From NCBI GenBank assembly GCA_022448005.1, contig JAKUTK010000007.1, positions 11,474 through 75,473 on the forward strand: a stretch of 64,000 nucleotides of DNA, given 5' to 3'. Positions 37,674 through 47,498 of this stretch are shown piece by piece. The notes beneath the pieces were generated by a model. It did not search any database and had not been told where the DNA came from. It was given only the letters and a program-made list of their open reading frames with translations. This DNA is from Pseudomonas sp. (GTDB taxonomy: Bacteria; Pseudomonadota; Gammaproteobacteria; Pseudomonadales; Pseudomonadaceae). Made by a program: the position numbers and the translations under genes. Within the stretch, counting starts at the first letter, position 1. The number at the start of each line of letters is the position of its first letter.

Positions 37674-39383
37674 TTAGCGAGCGGTCGCGATACCTACCAG
37701 CGGATCACTGATACCCATCACATAAAAGCCGATCAGACCGATGCTACCGGCCATCACAAGGTAGTACAGCGTCGGTAGCATGGTCTTGCGCAGGGTGATG
37801 CCTTCACGCCCCAACAAACCAACCGTGGCCGAAGCCGCCACCACGTTGTGAATGGCGATCATGTTGCCCGCCGCCGCACCCACCGACTGCAGCGCCACCA
37901 TCAACGCGCCGGAGAGCCCCAGCAGGCTGGCGGTGTTGTACTGGAACTGCGAGAGCATCAGGTTGGACACGGTGTTGGAGCCCGCAATGAAGGCCCCCAG
38001 CGCGCCGACCGCAGGCGAGAAGAACGGATAGACACCGCCCACGCTGTTGGCTACCAGCTGCGCCATGGCCACCGGCATGGACACCAGATCCGAGCCATTC
38101 ACGCCCGAGTTGATCAGGATCCGCACCATGGGAATGGTGAAGATCAGCACGAAGCCAGCACCGAGCAGTGTCTTGCTCGACTCGGCGATGGCGGCGCCCA
38201 GCTGAGCGGCCTTCATCCGATGCAGGAAGAAGGTCACCAGCACCACCATGCAGAGAATCCCGCCTGGCAGATACAGCGGCTCGAGGGTACCGGACACGCC
38301 GGTTTCGCCAAGGATGTCCTTCCAGCCGAAGCTGACCGACATCAGCGCGGCTTTGAGCTCCGGAAAGATACGCGACATTACCAGGAAGATCGCCAGCAGC
38401 AGGTACGGCGCCCAGGCCATCGGGACGGAGATCGGTGTACGTCCAGCGACGTCGTCGATCTTCATCTCGATCTTGCCCATCCACTCCACCGGCCACTCGC
38501 TGGCCGGGGCGAAGTCCCAGCTGGTCTTGGGCAGCAGGAAACCCGCCTTGGCGGCCGGAACCACAATGGCCAGACCGACCAGGGCGCCGATCATCGACGG
38601 GAATTCCGGACCGAGGAATACACCCGCGGCAGCGTAAGGGATGACGAATGCCAGACCGGTGAAGATGGCAAACGGCGCCATCGCCAGCCCTTCGCCCCAA
38701 GAGCGGTTGCGACCGAAGAAGCGCGTCATGATGCAGATCATGATCAGCGGCATGAGGATGCCGCACAGAGCATGAATGATCGCCACACGCGAGTAGATGA
38801 GCTGGAAGAACACGTCCCAGCTGCTACCCAGGGTTGTCATCTGCCCGCCAAGGGTGGCCTGATCCAGACCGCCGGCGACGCCCACCAGAATCGGCGTGCC
38901 CACCGCACCAAAGGACACCGGTGTCGATTGCACCATCATGCCCAGCACAACGGCCGTCAGCGCCGGGAAGCCCAGTGCGACGAGCAGAGGCGCAGCCACC
39001 GCAGCCGGCGTACCGAAGCCCGAAGCGCCTTCGATGAAGCAGCCGAACAGCCAGGCCACGATCAGCACCTGGACGCGCTTGTCCGGGCTCACGTTGGCGA
39101 AGCCGCGACGAATCGAAGCGATACCCCCGGAGTGCTTGAGCGTATTGAGAAGAAGGATGGCGCCAAAGATGATCCAGAGGATCGCGGCTGTGAGAATCAG
39201 GCCTTGCAGCGTGGAAGCCAGGACCCGGTTGAAGGTCATGTCCCAGGCCAGCAGGCCAATCAACGCAGTGAGGACGAAAACCAGCGGCATTGCGTACTTG
39301 GCCGGCCAGCGAAAGCCGATCAGCAGTACCCCCGCCAGCACCAGCGGCACGAAGGCCAATATGGACAGCAGTGTCTGACTCAT
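37674..39383 (-). CDS. glcA: Glycolate permease (L-lactate permease family)
   Basis: A 569-residue, about 13-segment membrane protein of the LctP family, which takes up glycolate, L-lactate or D-lactate with protons. Family hallmarks: the run [21 protein letters not shown] (about 111-131), [14 protein letters not shown] (about 148), and [21 protein letters not shown] (about 456-476). Sitting at the end of glcDEFGB, the substrate is most probably glycolate, like E. coli GlcA. The ATG at 39383 has GGAG seven bases upstream, embedded in an A-rich stretch typical of Hfq/Crc targets. Confidence 0.93.
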   Translation of the reverse strand: MSQTLLSILAFVPLVLAGVLLIGFRWPAKYAMPLVFVLTALIGLLAWDMTFNRVLASTLQGLILTAAILWIIFGAILLLNTLKHSGGIASIRRGFANVSPDKRVQVLIVAWLFGCFIEGASGFGTPAAVAAPLLVALGFPALTAVVLGMMVQSTPVSFGAVGTPILVGVAGGLDQATLGGQMTTLGSSWDVFFQLIYSRVAIIHALCGILMPLIMICIMTRFFGRNRSWGEGLAMAPFAIFTGLAFVIPYAAAGVFLGPEFPSMIGALVGLAIVVPAAKAGFLLPKTSWDFAPASEWPVEWMGKIEMKIDDVAGRTPISVPMAWAPYLLLAIFLVMSRIFPELKAALMSVSFGWKDILGETGVSGTLEPLYLPGGILCMVVLVTFFLHRMKAAQLGAAIAESSKTLLGAGFVLIFTIPMVRILINSGVNGSDLVSMPVAMAQLVANSVGGVYPFFSPAVGALGAFIAGSNTVSNLMLSQFQYNTASLLGLSGALMVALQSVGAAAGNMIAIHNVVAASATVGLLGREGITLRKTMLPTLYYLVMAGSIGLIGFYVMGISDPLVGIATAR

Positions 39384-39390
39384 TGTTGGG

Positions 39391-39407
39391 CTCCTTGTTT
39401 TTTGTTG
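39391..39407 (-). promoter_or_regulatory. Shine-Dalgarno of glcA overlapped by a candidate Hfq/Crc A-rich motif
   Basis: On the minus strand CAACAAAAAACAA (39407-39395) runs straight into GGAG (39394-39391), eight to eleven bases ahead of the glcA ATG. AANAANAA-type sequences at ribosome sites are the known targets of Hfq with Crc in pseudomonads. The glcB start has a weaker AGAACAACA motif. This predicts catabolite repression of glycolate uptake; not tested. Confidence 0.55.
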
Positions 39408-39521
39408 TGAACCGCTTCTATCCGGGAACATCCCGGTCCCACGCATGGCTGAAATGAACAACTCATTCCAGTCCGAGCGACTGACCAACAGGTCACATTG
39501 GCCGATCCCTCATGCTCGAAA

Positions 39522-39548
39522 GCCCCGGGCACTTGAAGCGCCCGAGGC
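39522..39548 (-). terminator. Possible terminator or attenuator between glcB and glcA
   Basis: On the minus strand GCCTCGGGC / GCCCGGGGC pair over nine bases with one G-U wobble and a nine-base loop, followed by TTTC. It lies about 60 bases after the glcB stop. The T tract is short, so it may only reduce read-through into the permease gene. Confidence 0.45.
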
Positions 39549-39607
39549 TCGTTAAATCGCGTCGGCGATCAGCCCATGCTGACCGCCGACTGTCTTGCTG
39601 AAGCCGC

Positions 39608-41788
39608 TCAACCGACCTGCTGCTTGAAGCGCTGACGCCAGGCGTGCAGCAGCGGCTCGGTGTAACCGCTCGGCTGCTCGCGCCCCTTGAACACCAGGTC
39701 GCAGGCCGCCTGAAACGCCGCCGAGCCAGCATAGTCAGCCGCCATAGGACGGTAGGCCGGATCGCCAGCGTTCTGCTGATCGACCACCTTCGCCATGCGC
39801 TCGAGCGTCTCGCGAACCTGCGCCTCGTCGACCACGCCGTGACGCAGCCAGTTGGCCAGGTGCTGGCTGGAGATACGCAGCGTGGCGCGGTCTTCCATCA
39901 GGCCGACGTCATGAATGTCCGGCACCTTGGAGCAACCAACGCCCTGCTCGACCCAACGCACCACGTAGCCGAGGATGCCCTGGCAGTTGTTATCCAGCTC
40001 CTGCTGGACTTCCGCGGCCGACCAGTTGCGCTCCGGCGCGACCGGAATGGTCAGCAAGTCATTGGTCAGCTTGTCGCGCTCGGCGGCGAGATCGATTTTT
40101 TCCAGCTCGGCCTGAACGGCCTGCACGTCGACCTGATGGTAGTGCAGCGCGTGCAACGTAGCGCCGGTCGGCGACGGTACCCAGGCGGTGTTGGCGCCGG
40201 CCTTGGGATGGGCGATCTTCTGCTCGAGCATGGCGGCCATCAGGTCCGGCATGGCCCACATGCCCTTGCCGATCTGAGCCTTGCCACGCAGGCCGCAGTT
40301 CAGGCCGACCAGCACGTTGTTGCGCTCGTAAGCCTGGATCCAGGCTGTGCTCTTCATGTCGCCCTTACGCAGCACGGCGCCGGCTTCCATGATGCTGTGC
40401 ATCTCATCGCCGGTGCGGTCGAGGAAACCGGTGTTGATGAAGGCCACTCGGTTCTTCGCCGCGCCGATGCAGGCCTTGAGGTTAATGCTGGTGCGGCGCT
40501 CCTCATCCATGATGCCGACCTTCAGCGTGTGACGCGGCAGGCCGATGAGGTCTTCGACGCGACCGAACAGCTCGTCGGTGAAGGCCACCTCAGCCGGGCC
40601 ATGCATCTTCGGCTTGACGATGTACATCGAGCCGGTGCGCGAGTTGCCCTTGCGCTGCTGGTCATGCTTGGCGATCAGGCTGGTGACCACGCCGTCCATA
40701 ATCCCTTCGGGAATCTCATGGCCTTCGCCGTCGATAATCGCCGGGTTGGTCATCAGGTGGCCGACGTTGCGGATGAACAACAGCGAGCGGCCGTGCAGCT
40801 TCAGGCTGGAGCCGTCGGCCGCGGTGTATTCGCGATCGGCGTTGAGGCGGCGGGTGATGCGCTTGCCGCCCTTCTCCAGGTCTTCGACCAGATCGCCCTT
40901 CATCAGGCCCAGCCAGTTGCGGTAGACCAGCACCTTGTCGTCGGCATCGACCGCGGCGGTGGAGTCCTCGCAGTCCATGATGGTGGTGACGGCGGCTTCG
41001 ACCAGCAGATCCTTGACGCCGGCGGCATCGGTCTGGCCGATGGGGCTGTTCGGATCGATCTGGATCTCGACGTGCAGGCCGTTGTTCTTCAGCAGAACCC
41101 CGGTTGGCTCGACGGCCTCGCCCTGGTAGCCAACGAACTTCTCCGGTTGCTGCAGGCCGGTGACATTGCCGTTCTCCAGGGTGACCTTGAGCTGGCCGTC
41201 CTGCACGCGGTAGCTGACCGACTCCGCATGGCTGCCTTCAGCCAGCGGCGCGGCCTGATCGAGGAAGTTGCGCGCAAAGGCGATGACCTTGGCGCCGCGC
41301 ACTTCGTTGTAGCCCGGACCCTTCTGCGCGCCGTTCTCCTCGCTGATGGCGTCGGTGCCGTAGAGCGCGTCATACAGCGAGCCCCAGCGGGCGTTGGCGG
41401 CGTTTAGCGCATAACGCGCATTGCCGATGGGTACGACCAGCTGCGGGCCGGCCTGGGTGGCGATTTCGCTGTCGACATTGCTGGTGCTGATCTTCACCTC
41501 GCCCGGCTCGGGCTGCAGGTAACCGATGGACTCGAGGAAGCTGCGGTAGGCCGGCATCTCGCTGATCGGGCCGGGGTTACTGCGGTGCCAGTTGTCCAGC
41601 TCGACCTGAAGGCGGTCGCGCTCGGCCAGCAGGGCGCGGTTCTTCGGCGCCAGGTCATGTACCAGCTCGTCAAAGCCCTTCCAGAAGGCGGCTGCTTCGA
41701 CACCGGTGCCCGGTAGAACTTCGTCTTCGATGAAGCGTTGCAGGTTGGCCGCCACTTGCAGGCGGCCCAGGGTTACGCGCTCGGTCAT
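39608..41788 (-). CDS. glcB: Malate synthase G
   Basis: Condenses glyoxylate with acetyl-CoA to malate, removing the glyoxylate made from glycolate. The 726 residues fit the monomeric G isoform. Seen: [20 protein letters not shown] (about 270-289), [19 protein letters not shown] (about 325), [24 protein letters not shown] (about 420-443), the active-site region [18 protein letters not shown], and [23 protein letters not shown] at about 620. Preceded by GGAGAACAAC. It is in the operon, 19 bases after glcG. Confidence 0.96.
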   Translation of the reverse strand: MTERVTLGRLQVAANLQRFIEDEVLPGTGVEAAAFWKGFDELVHDLAPKNRALLAERDRLQVELDNWHRSNPGPISEMPAYRSFLESIGYLQPEPGEVKISTSNVDSEIATQAGPQLVVPIGNARYALNAANARWGSLYDALYGTDAISEENGAQKGPGYNEVRGAKVIAFARNFLDQAAPLAEGSHAESVSYRVQDGQLKVTLENGNVTGLQQPEKFVGYQGEAVEPTGVLLKNNGLHVEIQIDPNSPIGQTDAAGVKDLLVEAAVTTIMDCEDSTAAVDADDKVLVYRNWLGLMKGDLVEDLEKGGKRITRRLNADREYTAADGSSLKLHGRSLLFIRNVGHLMTNPAIIDGEGHEIPEGIMDGVVTSLIAKHDQQRKGNSRTGSMYIVKPKMHGPAEVAFTDELFGRVEDLIGLPRHTLKVGIMDEERRTSINLKACIGAAKNRVAFINTGFLDRTGDEMHSIMEAGAVLRKGDMKSTAWIQAYERNNVLVGLNCGLRGKAQIGKGMWAMPDLMAAMLEQKIAHPKAGANTAWVPSPTGATLHALHYHQVDVQAVQAELEKIDLAAERDKLTNDLLTIPVAPERNWSAAEVQQELDNNCQGILGYVVRWVEQGVGCSKVPDIHDVGLMEDRATLRISSQHLANWLRHGVVDEAQVRETLERMAKVVDQQNAGDPAYRPMAADYAGSAAFQAACDLVFKGREQPSGYTEPLLHAWRQRFKQQVG

Positions 41789-41807
41789 GTTGTTCTCCTA
41801 TCCCGAA

Positions 41808-42212
41808 TCAGTTGGCGACAGCGGCAACGCCGGCCTTTGCGACCTGTGCATCCTGAGCGGCGGTCACGCCAGAGACGCCGACCGAACCGATCACCTGACC
41901 CTCGACGATCACCGGCACGCCGCCTTCCAGCGAGCAGACCACCGGAGCGGACAGGAACGCATTGCGCCCGCCGTTGACCATGTCCTCATAGCCCTTGGTT
42001 TCGCGACGGCCTACCGCAGCGCTGCGCGCCTTTTCGGTGGCGATGTAGGAGGCGATCGGCGCGCAGCCGTCCAGACGTTCCAGCGCCAGCGGATGGCCGC
42101 CGTCGTCAGCGACCACAATGGTTACGGCCCAGCCGTTGTTCTGCGCTTCGCTGCGCGCGGCGGTCAGGATGGCGGTCACTTCGGTCTGGGTCAGCATGGC
42201 TTTGGTTTTCAT
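41808..42212 (-). CDS. glcG: GlcG family protein (heme-binding-like)
   Basis: A 134-residue member of the GlcG/HbpS family. The fold is suggested by MLTQTEVTAILTAARSEAQN at the N-terminus, VVADDGGHPLALERLDG (about 33-49), ATEKARSAAVGRRETKG (about 57) and GGVPVIVEGQVIGSVGVSG (about 97-115). The family can bind heme or small molecules; GlcG's precise role in glycolate use is unknown. It is between glcF and glcB, matching the E. coli operon order. Confidence 0.92.
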   Translation of the reverse strand: MKTKAMLTQTEVTAILTAARSEAQNNGWAVTIVVADDGGHPLALERLDGCAPIASYIATEKARSAAVGRRETKGYEDMVNGGRNAFLSAPVVCSLEGGVPVIVEGQVIGSVGVSGVTAAQDAQVAKAGVAAVAN

Positions 42213-42265
42213 GTTCTCTCCTGTCGATCGATTCGATGTGCGTCACGGCGCGTTTGGGTTTGGGG

Positions 42266-43483
42266 TTAGTGCATCGCCTCTTCGACGATCTCGATCCAGT
42301 GCCGCACCGGGGTTCGGCCGACGCCGTCGAGGTGCGTCTGGCAACCGATGTTGGCGGTGACGATGACTTCCGGTTTGCCGCTTTCCAACGCGTTGAGCTT
42401 GTTGTCGCGCAGCTGGTGAGAAATCTCCGGCTGGGTGATCGAATAACTGCCCGCCGAACCGCAGCACAGGTGCGCGTCGGGCACCGCGGTGAGGTGGAAG
42501 CCGAGGCGGGTGAGCACGTCTTCGACTGCGCCGCCGAGCTTCTGTGCGTGCTGCAGCGTGCAGGGGCAATGAAAGGCCATGCGCTTGTCGGTCTCGACCT
42601 TCAGCCGCTCCAGTTCGGCGCTGCGCATCACCTCCACCAGATCTTTGGTCAAGGCGCTGACCCGCGCGGCCTTGGTCGCATAGGCCGGGTCGTTTCGCAG
42701 CAGATGGCCGTAGTCCTTGATGAAGGCTCCGCAACCGCTGGCGGTCTGCACGATGGCTTCGGCGCCGCCTTCGATGGCTGGCCACCAGGCGTCGATGTTG
42801 CGACGGGCGCGGTCGAGACCGGCTTCCTGGGCATTGAGGTGGTAGTCGACCGCGCCGCAGCAGCCCGCTTCACGCGCGGTTATCACACTGATGCCCAAGC
42901 GATCGAGTACGCGGGCCGTGGCGGCATTGGTGTTGGGCGACAGGCTTGGCTGCACGCAGCCTTCTAGAATCAGCACGCGACGCGCATGCACGGTCAGCGG
43001 CCGCGGTTTGGGCGGGGTGACCTGGCGCGGCATGTGTGCCTTAAGCGTCGCCGGCATCAGCGGACGCAGCGTATTGCCGGCACCCAGCAGCGCCTTGAAC
43101 AAACCCGGGCGTGGAATCACCGTGCGCAGGCCGGTGCGTAGCAGGCGCTCGCCCGTCGAGCGTGGTACCTGCTGCTCCATAAAGTCGCGGCCGATATCCA
43201 GCAGGTTGTGGTACTGCACGCCGGAGGGGCACGTGGTTTCGCAGTTGCGGCAGGTCAGGCAGCGGTCCAGGTGGGTCTGGGTGGCCTCGGTCACTTCACC
43301 GCCCTCGAACATCTGCTTCATCAGGTAGATGCGCCCGCGTGGGCCATCGAGCTCGTCGCCAAGCAGCTGATAGGTCGGACAAGTGGCGTTGCAGAAGCCG
43401 CAGTGCACGCAGGAGCGCAGGATGCTTTCGGCTTCCTCGGCACGGGGCAGTTTCTTCGCGGCTTCGCTGAGATTGGTTTGCAT
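42266..43483 (-). CDS. glcF: Glycolate oxidase iron-sulfur subunit
   Basis: A 405-residue electron-transfer subunit of glycolate dehydrogenase. Two 4Fe-4S motifs near the N-terminus: CVHCGFCNATCPTY (about 26-39) and CLTCRNCETTCPSGV (about 75-89). These are followed by two CCG-type cysteine-rich domains (AGCCGAVDYHL at about 206 and CCGSAGSY at about 340) that may hold a further cofactor. Works with GlcD and GlcE, passing electrons to the quinone pool. A repeat element lies in the 187-base gap between glcE and glcF. Confidence 0.95.
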   Translation of the reverse strand: MQTNLSEAAKKLPRAEEAESILRSCVHCGFCNATCPTYQLLGDELDGPRGRIYLMKQMFEGGEVTEATQTHLDRCLTCRNCETTCPSGVQYHNLLDIGRDFMEQQVPRSTGERLLRTGLRTVIPRPGLFKALLGAGNTLRPLMPATLKAHMPRQVTPPKPRPLTVHARRVLILEGCVQPSLSPNTNAATARVLDRLGISVITAREAGCCGAVDYHLNAQEAGLDRARRNIDAWWPAIEGGAEAIVQTASGCGAFIKDYGHLLRNDPAYATKAARVSALTKDLVEVMRSAELERLKVETDKRMAFHCPCTLQHAQKLGGAVEDVLTRLGFHLTAVPDAHLCCGSAGSYSITQPEISHQLRDNKLNALESGKPEVIVTANIGCQTHLDGVGRTPVRHWIEIVEEAMH

Positions 43484-43505
43484 TAATAGGTCGCTCCCAA
43501 CGCGA

Positions 43506-43634
43506 GTTGGCTCTTTGCGTTAGCGCTTCGCGCCAACCCTTCGGGACACGCCCCAGAGAGCGCAATCCATCGTTGTTCGTCGTTCATTTGGACTACCAAA
43601 CTTCTCTCCTCACGCCTTGCCTTGCGCTCTCTGG
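43506..43634. repeat. Inverted-repeat element between glcE and glcF
   Basis: A 13-bp perfect inverted repeat CCAGAGAGCGCAA (43553-43565) and TTGCGCTCTCTGG (43622-43634) with a 56-base interior, and a shorter hairpin GTTGGC / GCCAAC (43506-43511 with 43532-43537) on the glcF side. Both lie in an otherwise non-coding 187-base gap inside the glc operon. It may be a REP-like or miniature mobile element that now acts as an mRNA hairpin. Confidence 0.7.
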
Positions 43635-43670
43635 CGCAGCGTCGCAGCGGCCAATCGCGCTAGGCACGAC

Positions 43671-44729
43671 CTAGACCTCGGAATACATGCGGCCGGGGTT
43701 GAAGATCCCCTGCGGGTCGAGCGCCGCCTTCAACTGGCGGTGATAGCGCAATAGCGGTTCGGCCAGCGGCTGGAACGGGTTCGCCGCTGCGCCAGCGGTA
43801 AAGCAGGTGGCATGACCGCCCACTTCGCTTACGACGGCGCGGATGGCCTCTGCATCGGCATCAGACTTGAGCCAGCGCTGGGCGCCGGCCCAGTCGATCA
43901 GCTGTTCGCCCGGCAGGGCCAGCTCACCGGTATTGGTTGGCAGCGACAGTCGCCACAAAGAACGCGCATCACTGAAGAAGCTCAGGCGCTGTTCGCGTAG
44001 CTGGTTCCAATAATCGGCATCCAGCGTCTCGCCACCGATCCGGTCGCAGGCGGCGTTAACCGAACCTTCGCCGCCTTCGAGGCGCAGGTGCAGGGCCTGG
44101 CCGTCATGGCTCGCCGCCGTGATCGGCACCGGCTGCTGGCCCCATTCGGCCAGTTTCAGCAGTGCGCGATCGACCGGCATTTCTACCCGCAGACTGCGCG
44201 ACAGGCGCGGCTTGGGCAGCACTTTCAGCGAGACTTCGGTGAGCAGGCCGAGGCAGCCAAAGCTGCCGGCCATCAGGCGCGACAGGTCGTAACCGGCCAC
44301 GTTCTTCATCACCTCACCGCCAAAACGCAGGTGCTTGCCGTGCCCGGTAATGACCCGAGAGCCCAGCACGAAGTCGCGCACCGAGCCGGACCATGGCCGC
44401 CGCGGGCCGGACAGACCGGTCGCGATCATCCCGCCGACGGTGGCGCCTTCGCCCAGATGCGGCGGTTCGCACGGCAGCATCTGGTTGGCCTCGTCGAGCG
44501 CGGCCTCCAGTTCGGCCAGCGGCGTGCCGGCACGAACGCTGATCACCAGCTCAGTCGGGTCGTAGGTGACGATGCCGCGATGGGCGCGGGTATCGAGCGG
44601 CGTGCCCTGGACTTCGCGACCGAGAAACGATTTGCTGCTGCCACCGTGAATACGCAGTGGGGTGTTGCTGGCCAACGCCTGGTTGACCTGGTCGAGCAGC
44701 TGCTGGCTGTCGTCGAAGGAAACCGTCAT
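43671..44729 (-). CDS. glcE: Glycolate oxidase FAD-binding subunit GlcE
   Basis: A 352-residue FAD-binding subunit of glycolate dehydrogenase. The PCMH-type FAD-binding domain is at about 5-170, with PLRIHGGSSKSFLGR, LPCEPPHLGEGATVGGMIATGLSGPRRPW (about 84-112) and a GEVMKNVAGYDLSRLMAGSFG stretch (about 142-162). It ends DPQGIFNPGRMY. The ATG overlaps the glcD stop codon by one base (TGATG), so the two subunits are made in coupled fashion. Confidence 0.95.
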   Translation of the reverse strand: MTVSFDDSQQLLDQVNQALASNTPLRIHGGSSKSFLGREVQGTPLDTRAHRGIVTYDPTELVISVRAGTPLAELEAALDEANQMLPCEPPHLGEGATVGGMIATGLSGPRRPWSGSVRDFVLGSRVITGHGKHLRFGGEVMKNVAGYDLSRLMAGSFGCLGLLTEVSLKVLPKPRLSRSLRVEMPVDRALLKLAEWGQQPVPITAASHDGQALHLRLEGGEGSVNAACDRIGGETLDADYWNQLREQRLSFFSDARSLWRLSLPTNTGELALPGEQLIDWAGAQRWLKSDADAEAIRAVVSEVGGHATCFTAGAAANPFQPLAEPLLRYHRQLKAALDPQGIFNPGRMYSEV

Positions 44730-46228
44730 CAGAAGCGCTCCAGTTCAGGGAAGGGCAACTGCCCGCCGTGGACGTGCATGCCGCCAAATTCGGCGCAGCG
44801 GTGCAGCGTCGGGATGTTCTTGCCGGGGTTGAGCAGACCGCTGGGGTCGAAGGCCGCCTTTACCGCGTGGAACAGCGTCAGCTCGTCGGCGTTGAACTGC
44901 GAACACATCTGGTTGATCTTTTCGCGACCGACGCCGTGCTCGCCGGTGATCGAGCCACCCACCTTCACGCACAGTTCGAGAATCTTGCCGCCCAGCGCCT
45001 CGGCGCGCTCCAGCTCGCCTTCGGTGTTGGCATCGAACAGGATCAGCGGGTGCATGTTGCCGTCCCCTGCGTGGAACACGTTGGCCACGCGCAGTCCGTA
45101 TTCGTCGGACAGGTCGCTGATGCCCTTGAGCACGCCCGGCAGCTCGCGGCGCGGGATGGTGCCATCCATACAGTAGTAGTCCGGCGAGATGCGCCCAACC
45201 GCCGGGAAGGCGTTCTTGCGTCCAGCCCAGAACTTGACGCGCTCGGCCTCGTCCTTGGCCAGCCGAACTTCGGTGGCGCCAGCCACCTTGAGCACTTCGC
45301 CCACGCGGGCACAGTCGTCGTGCACATCGGCTTCGACACCGTCCAGTTCGCAGAGCAGGATCGCCTCGGCGTCCACGGGGTAGCCGGCACGGATAAAGTC
45401 TTCGGCAGCGCGAATCGACAGGTTGTCCATCATCTCCAGCCCACCGGGAATGATGCCCGCGGCGATGATGTCGCCCACCGCGCGACCGGCCTTCTCGACC
45501 GAGTCGAACGCTGCCAGCAGCACCTTGGCCACCTGCGGTTTGGGCAGCAGTTTGACCGTCACTTCAGTGACGATGCCAAGCATCCCTTCGGAGCCGGTGA
45601 ACAGCGCCAGCAGATCGAAGCCGGGCGAATCCAGTGCGTCGGAGCCAAGCACCATGCGCTCACCCTCGACGGTGAGGATTTCCACCTTCAGCAGGTTGTG
45701 CACGGTCAGGCCATATTTCAGGCAGTGCACGCCGCCGGCGTTCTCGGCGACGTTGCCGCCAATGGAACAGGCAATCTGTGAAGACGGATCGGGGGCGTAA
45801 TACAGCTCATAGGGCGCCGCTGCCTGGGAGATCGCCAGGTTGCGCACGCCGGGCTGGACGCGGGCAAAGCGACCGGCCGGGTCGACCTCGAGAATCTTGT
45901 TGAAGCGCGCCATGACCAGCAGGATGCCCTGCTCCAGCGGCAGCGCGCCGCCGGAAAGCCCAGTGCCGGCGCCACGCGCCACCACCGGCACGCCACGCTT
46001 GTGGGCAACCTTTAGCAGGGTTTCGACCTGCTCCACGCGCTCGGGCAGTACCACAAGCATCGGCGTGGTGCGGTAGGCCGACAGGCCATCGCACTCGTAG
46101 GGCTTGAGGTCTTCGCCGCGATGGAGGATGTCCATGCCGGGCAGTTGCGCCTGCAGTTCGGCCAGCAGCGCCGCCTTGTCGACCTTGGGCAGCTCACCGT
46201 CGACACGTTCGTCGTAGAGGATATTCAT
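44729..46228 (-). CDS. glcD: Glycolate oxidase catalytic subunit GlcD
   Basis: The catalytic flavoprotein of glycolate dehydrogenase, 499 residues as in E. coli. FAD-linked oxidase domain (about 40-220): VPVVARGAGTGLSGGALPL (about 77-95), QIACSIGGNVAENAGGVHCLKYG (about 147-170). C-terminal domain with HAGDGNMHPLILFD (about 389) and VGGSITGEHGVGREKINQM (about 424-442). The chosen start at 46228 gives MNILYDERVDGEL; the frame is open farther up, but that would overlap the GlcC site. First gene of glcDEFGB-glcA. Confidence 0.96.
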   Translation of the reverse strand: MNILYDERVDGELPKVDKAALLAELQAQLPGMDILHRGEDLKPYECDGLSAYRTTPMLVVLPERVEQVETLLKVAHKRGVPVVARGAGTGLSGGALPLEQGILLVMARFNKILEVDPAGRFARVQPGVRNLAISQAAAPYELYYAPDPSSQIACSIGGNVAENAGGVHCLKYGLTVHNLLKVEILTVEGERMVLGSDALDSPGFDLLALFTGSEGMLGIVTEVTVKLLPKPQVAKVLLAAFDSVEKAGRAVGDIIAAGIIPGGLEMMDNLSIRAAEDFIRAGYPVDAEAILLCELDGVEADVHDDCARVGEVLKVAGATEVRLAKDEAERVKFWAGRKNAFPAVGRISPDYYCMDGTIPRRELPGVLKGISDLSDEYGLRVANVFHAGDGNMHPLILFDANTEGELERAEALGGKILELCVKVGGSITGEHGVGREKINQMCSQFNADELTLFHAVKAAFDPSGLLNPGKNIPTLHRCAEFGGMHVHGGQLPFPELERF

Positions 46229-46327
46229 GGCAGTCAGGCTCTTCTTTCGTTCACCGTCAGCACGGCCAGCTGCGGTGGTTTGACGCATCATTAGCCCGAC
46301 AGTCCCTCATCGTCTATCTCGAAAACC

Positions 46328-46342
46328 ACTGGTCCTACCAGT
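46328..46342. promoter_or_regulatory. Candidate GlcC operator 1
   Basis: ACTGGT-CCT-ACCAGT, a perfect 15-bp palindrome about 100 bases ahead of the glcD start codon. The TGGT-N3-ACCA core matches FadR/GntR-type sites, and an identical copy lies 108 bases away, next to glcC. Confidence 0.85.
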
Positions 46343-46435
46343 TTCTTTCGGCAACCTTTCAACCGAGACAGCCAGCAGCCCCATATATCAAGGGCTGATG
46401 CATCTACAGTGCTCGATGAGATAGACTTCCGCCAA

Positions 46436-46450
46436 ACTGGTCCTACCAGT
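46436..46450. promoter_or_regulatory. Candidate GlcC operator 2
   Basis: The same 15-bp palindrome ACTGGTCCTACCAGT, ending 14 bases before the glcC ATG. Its position suggests autoregulation; the two sites could be bridged by GlcC dimers. Confidence 0.85.
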
Positions 46451-46464
46451 TACGGAGGCGAAAC

Positions 46465-47232
46465 ATGTTGATCGAGAATACGGAGCGTCGCCAGCTGGCG
46501 GACGTGGTGGCCGAACGTATCGAGCGGCTTATCGTCGACGGTGTACTCAAGGTGGGCCAAACGCTGCCGTCGGAACGTCGCCTGTGCGAAAAACTCGGCA
46601 TCTCGCGTTCGGCCCTGCGCGAAGGGCTGCGCGTACTGCGCGGTCGCGGCATTATCGAAACGTCCCAGGGGCGCGGCTCTCAGGTCGCCAAGCTGTCCGG
46701 CGAACAGGACGCCAGCCCGCTGATGCACCTGTTCAACTCCCAGCCGCGCACCCTGTACGATCTGCTCGAAGTCCGAGCCCTGCTGGAAGGCGAATCGGCG
46801 CGACTGGCCGCGCTGCGTGGCACCGATGCCGACTTCGTTCTGTTGCGCCGCCGCTATGAAGAGATGCTCGCCGCGCACACCACCGAAGAGGCCGACCCGC
46901 GCGAGCATGCGCGCCTCGACCACGCCTTTCACCTGGCGGTCAGCGAGGCCTCGCATAACCCTGTACTGGTGCACACGCTGCAGTCATTGACCGATCTGAT
47001 GCTCTCCACCGTGTTCGCCTCGGTGAACAACCTCTACCACCGGCCGATGCAGAAGCGGCAGATCGATCGTCAGCACTCTCGCCTGTTCCACGCCATCACC
47101 GAGCGCCTGCCCGATCAGGCCCAGCGCGCGGCGCGCGATCACATCCACAGCATTCGCGACAACCTCAAGGAGATCGAGCAAGAGGAGCAGCGGCTGGTGC
47201 GCGCAACCATGCGCCTGGAGGGATGGGGTTAG
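46465..47232 (+). CDS. glcC: GntR/FadR-family regulator GlcC
   Basis: A 255-residue regulator of the glycolate operon. An N-terminal winged helix (about 8-75) has LPSERRLCEKLGISRSALRE (about 33-52) followed by LRVLRGRGIIETSQGRGS. A C-terminal FCD effector domain (about 95-230) contains the metal/ligand histidines in ARLDHAFHLAVSEASHNPVL (about 150-169) and RDHIHSIRDN. It likely senses glycolate or glyoxylate. Divergent from glcD with a 236-base gap holding two identical palindromes. The start is supported by GGAGGC. Confidence 0.94.
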   Translation: MLIENTERRQLADVVAERIERLIVDGVLKVGQTLPSERRLCEKLGISRSALREGLRVLRGRGIIETSQGRGSQVAKLSGEQDASPLMHLFNSQPRTLYDLLEVRALLEGESARLAALRGTDADFVLLRRRYEEMLAAHTTEEADPREHARLDHAFHLAVSEASHNPVLVHTLQSLTDLMLSTVFASVNNLYHRPMQKRQIDRQHSRLFHAITERLPDQAQRAARDHIHSIRDNLKEIEQEEQRLVRATMRLEGWG

Positions 47233-47498
47233 CTGCTTTGCTCTGCATAACACGAGCGACCCACCATCCCTTCTCGATCCGCCTGGCATGGCTGTTGTGC
47301 TAGGCCTCGCCGCCTGACAGTCGGCAACCCAGATATACCGTCCTATCCGCCTGTCGAGCCAAACCGAACAATTCGCTGAACTGTAAAAGCATGCCCTGTC
47401 GACTTTAGTAAGCGCGGACGAACCGTTGCCGTTGCGACGCATAGGCGTTGCTGTCCTGGCGAACCCGCGTGATTGCTAGCTATCCGGAGGACGTTTGC

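Noticed and set aside
37848-39410. Long plus-strand open frame opposite the glcA permease (about 520 codons)
   Set aside because: Composition is His/Arg/Gln-rich with no hydrophobic core, typical of antisense translation of a membrane protein.
39644-41407. Long plus-strand open frame opposite glcB (about 587 codons)
   Set aside because: Shadow of malate synthase G; no ribosome site and no recognisable motif.
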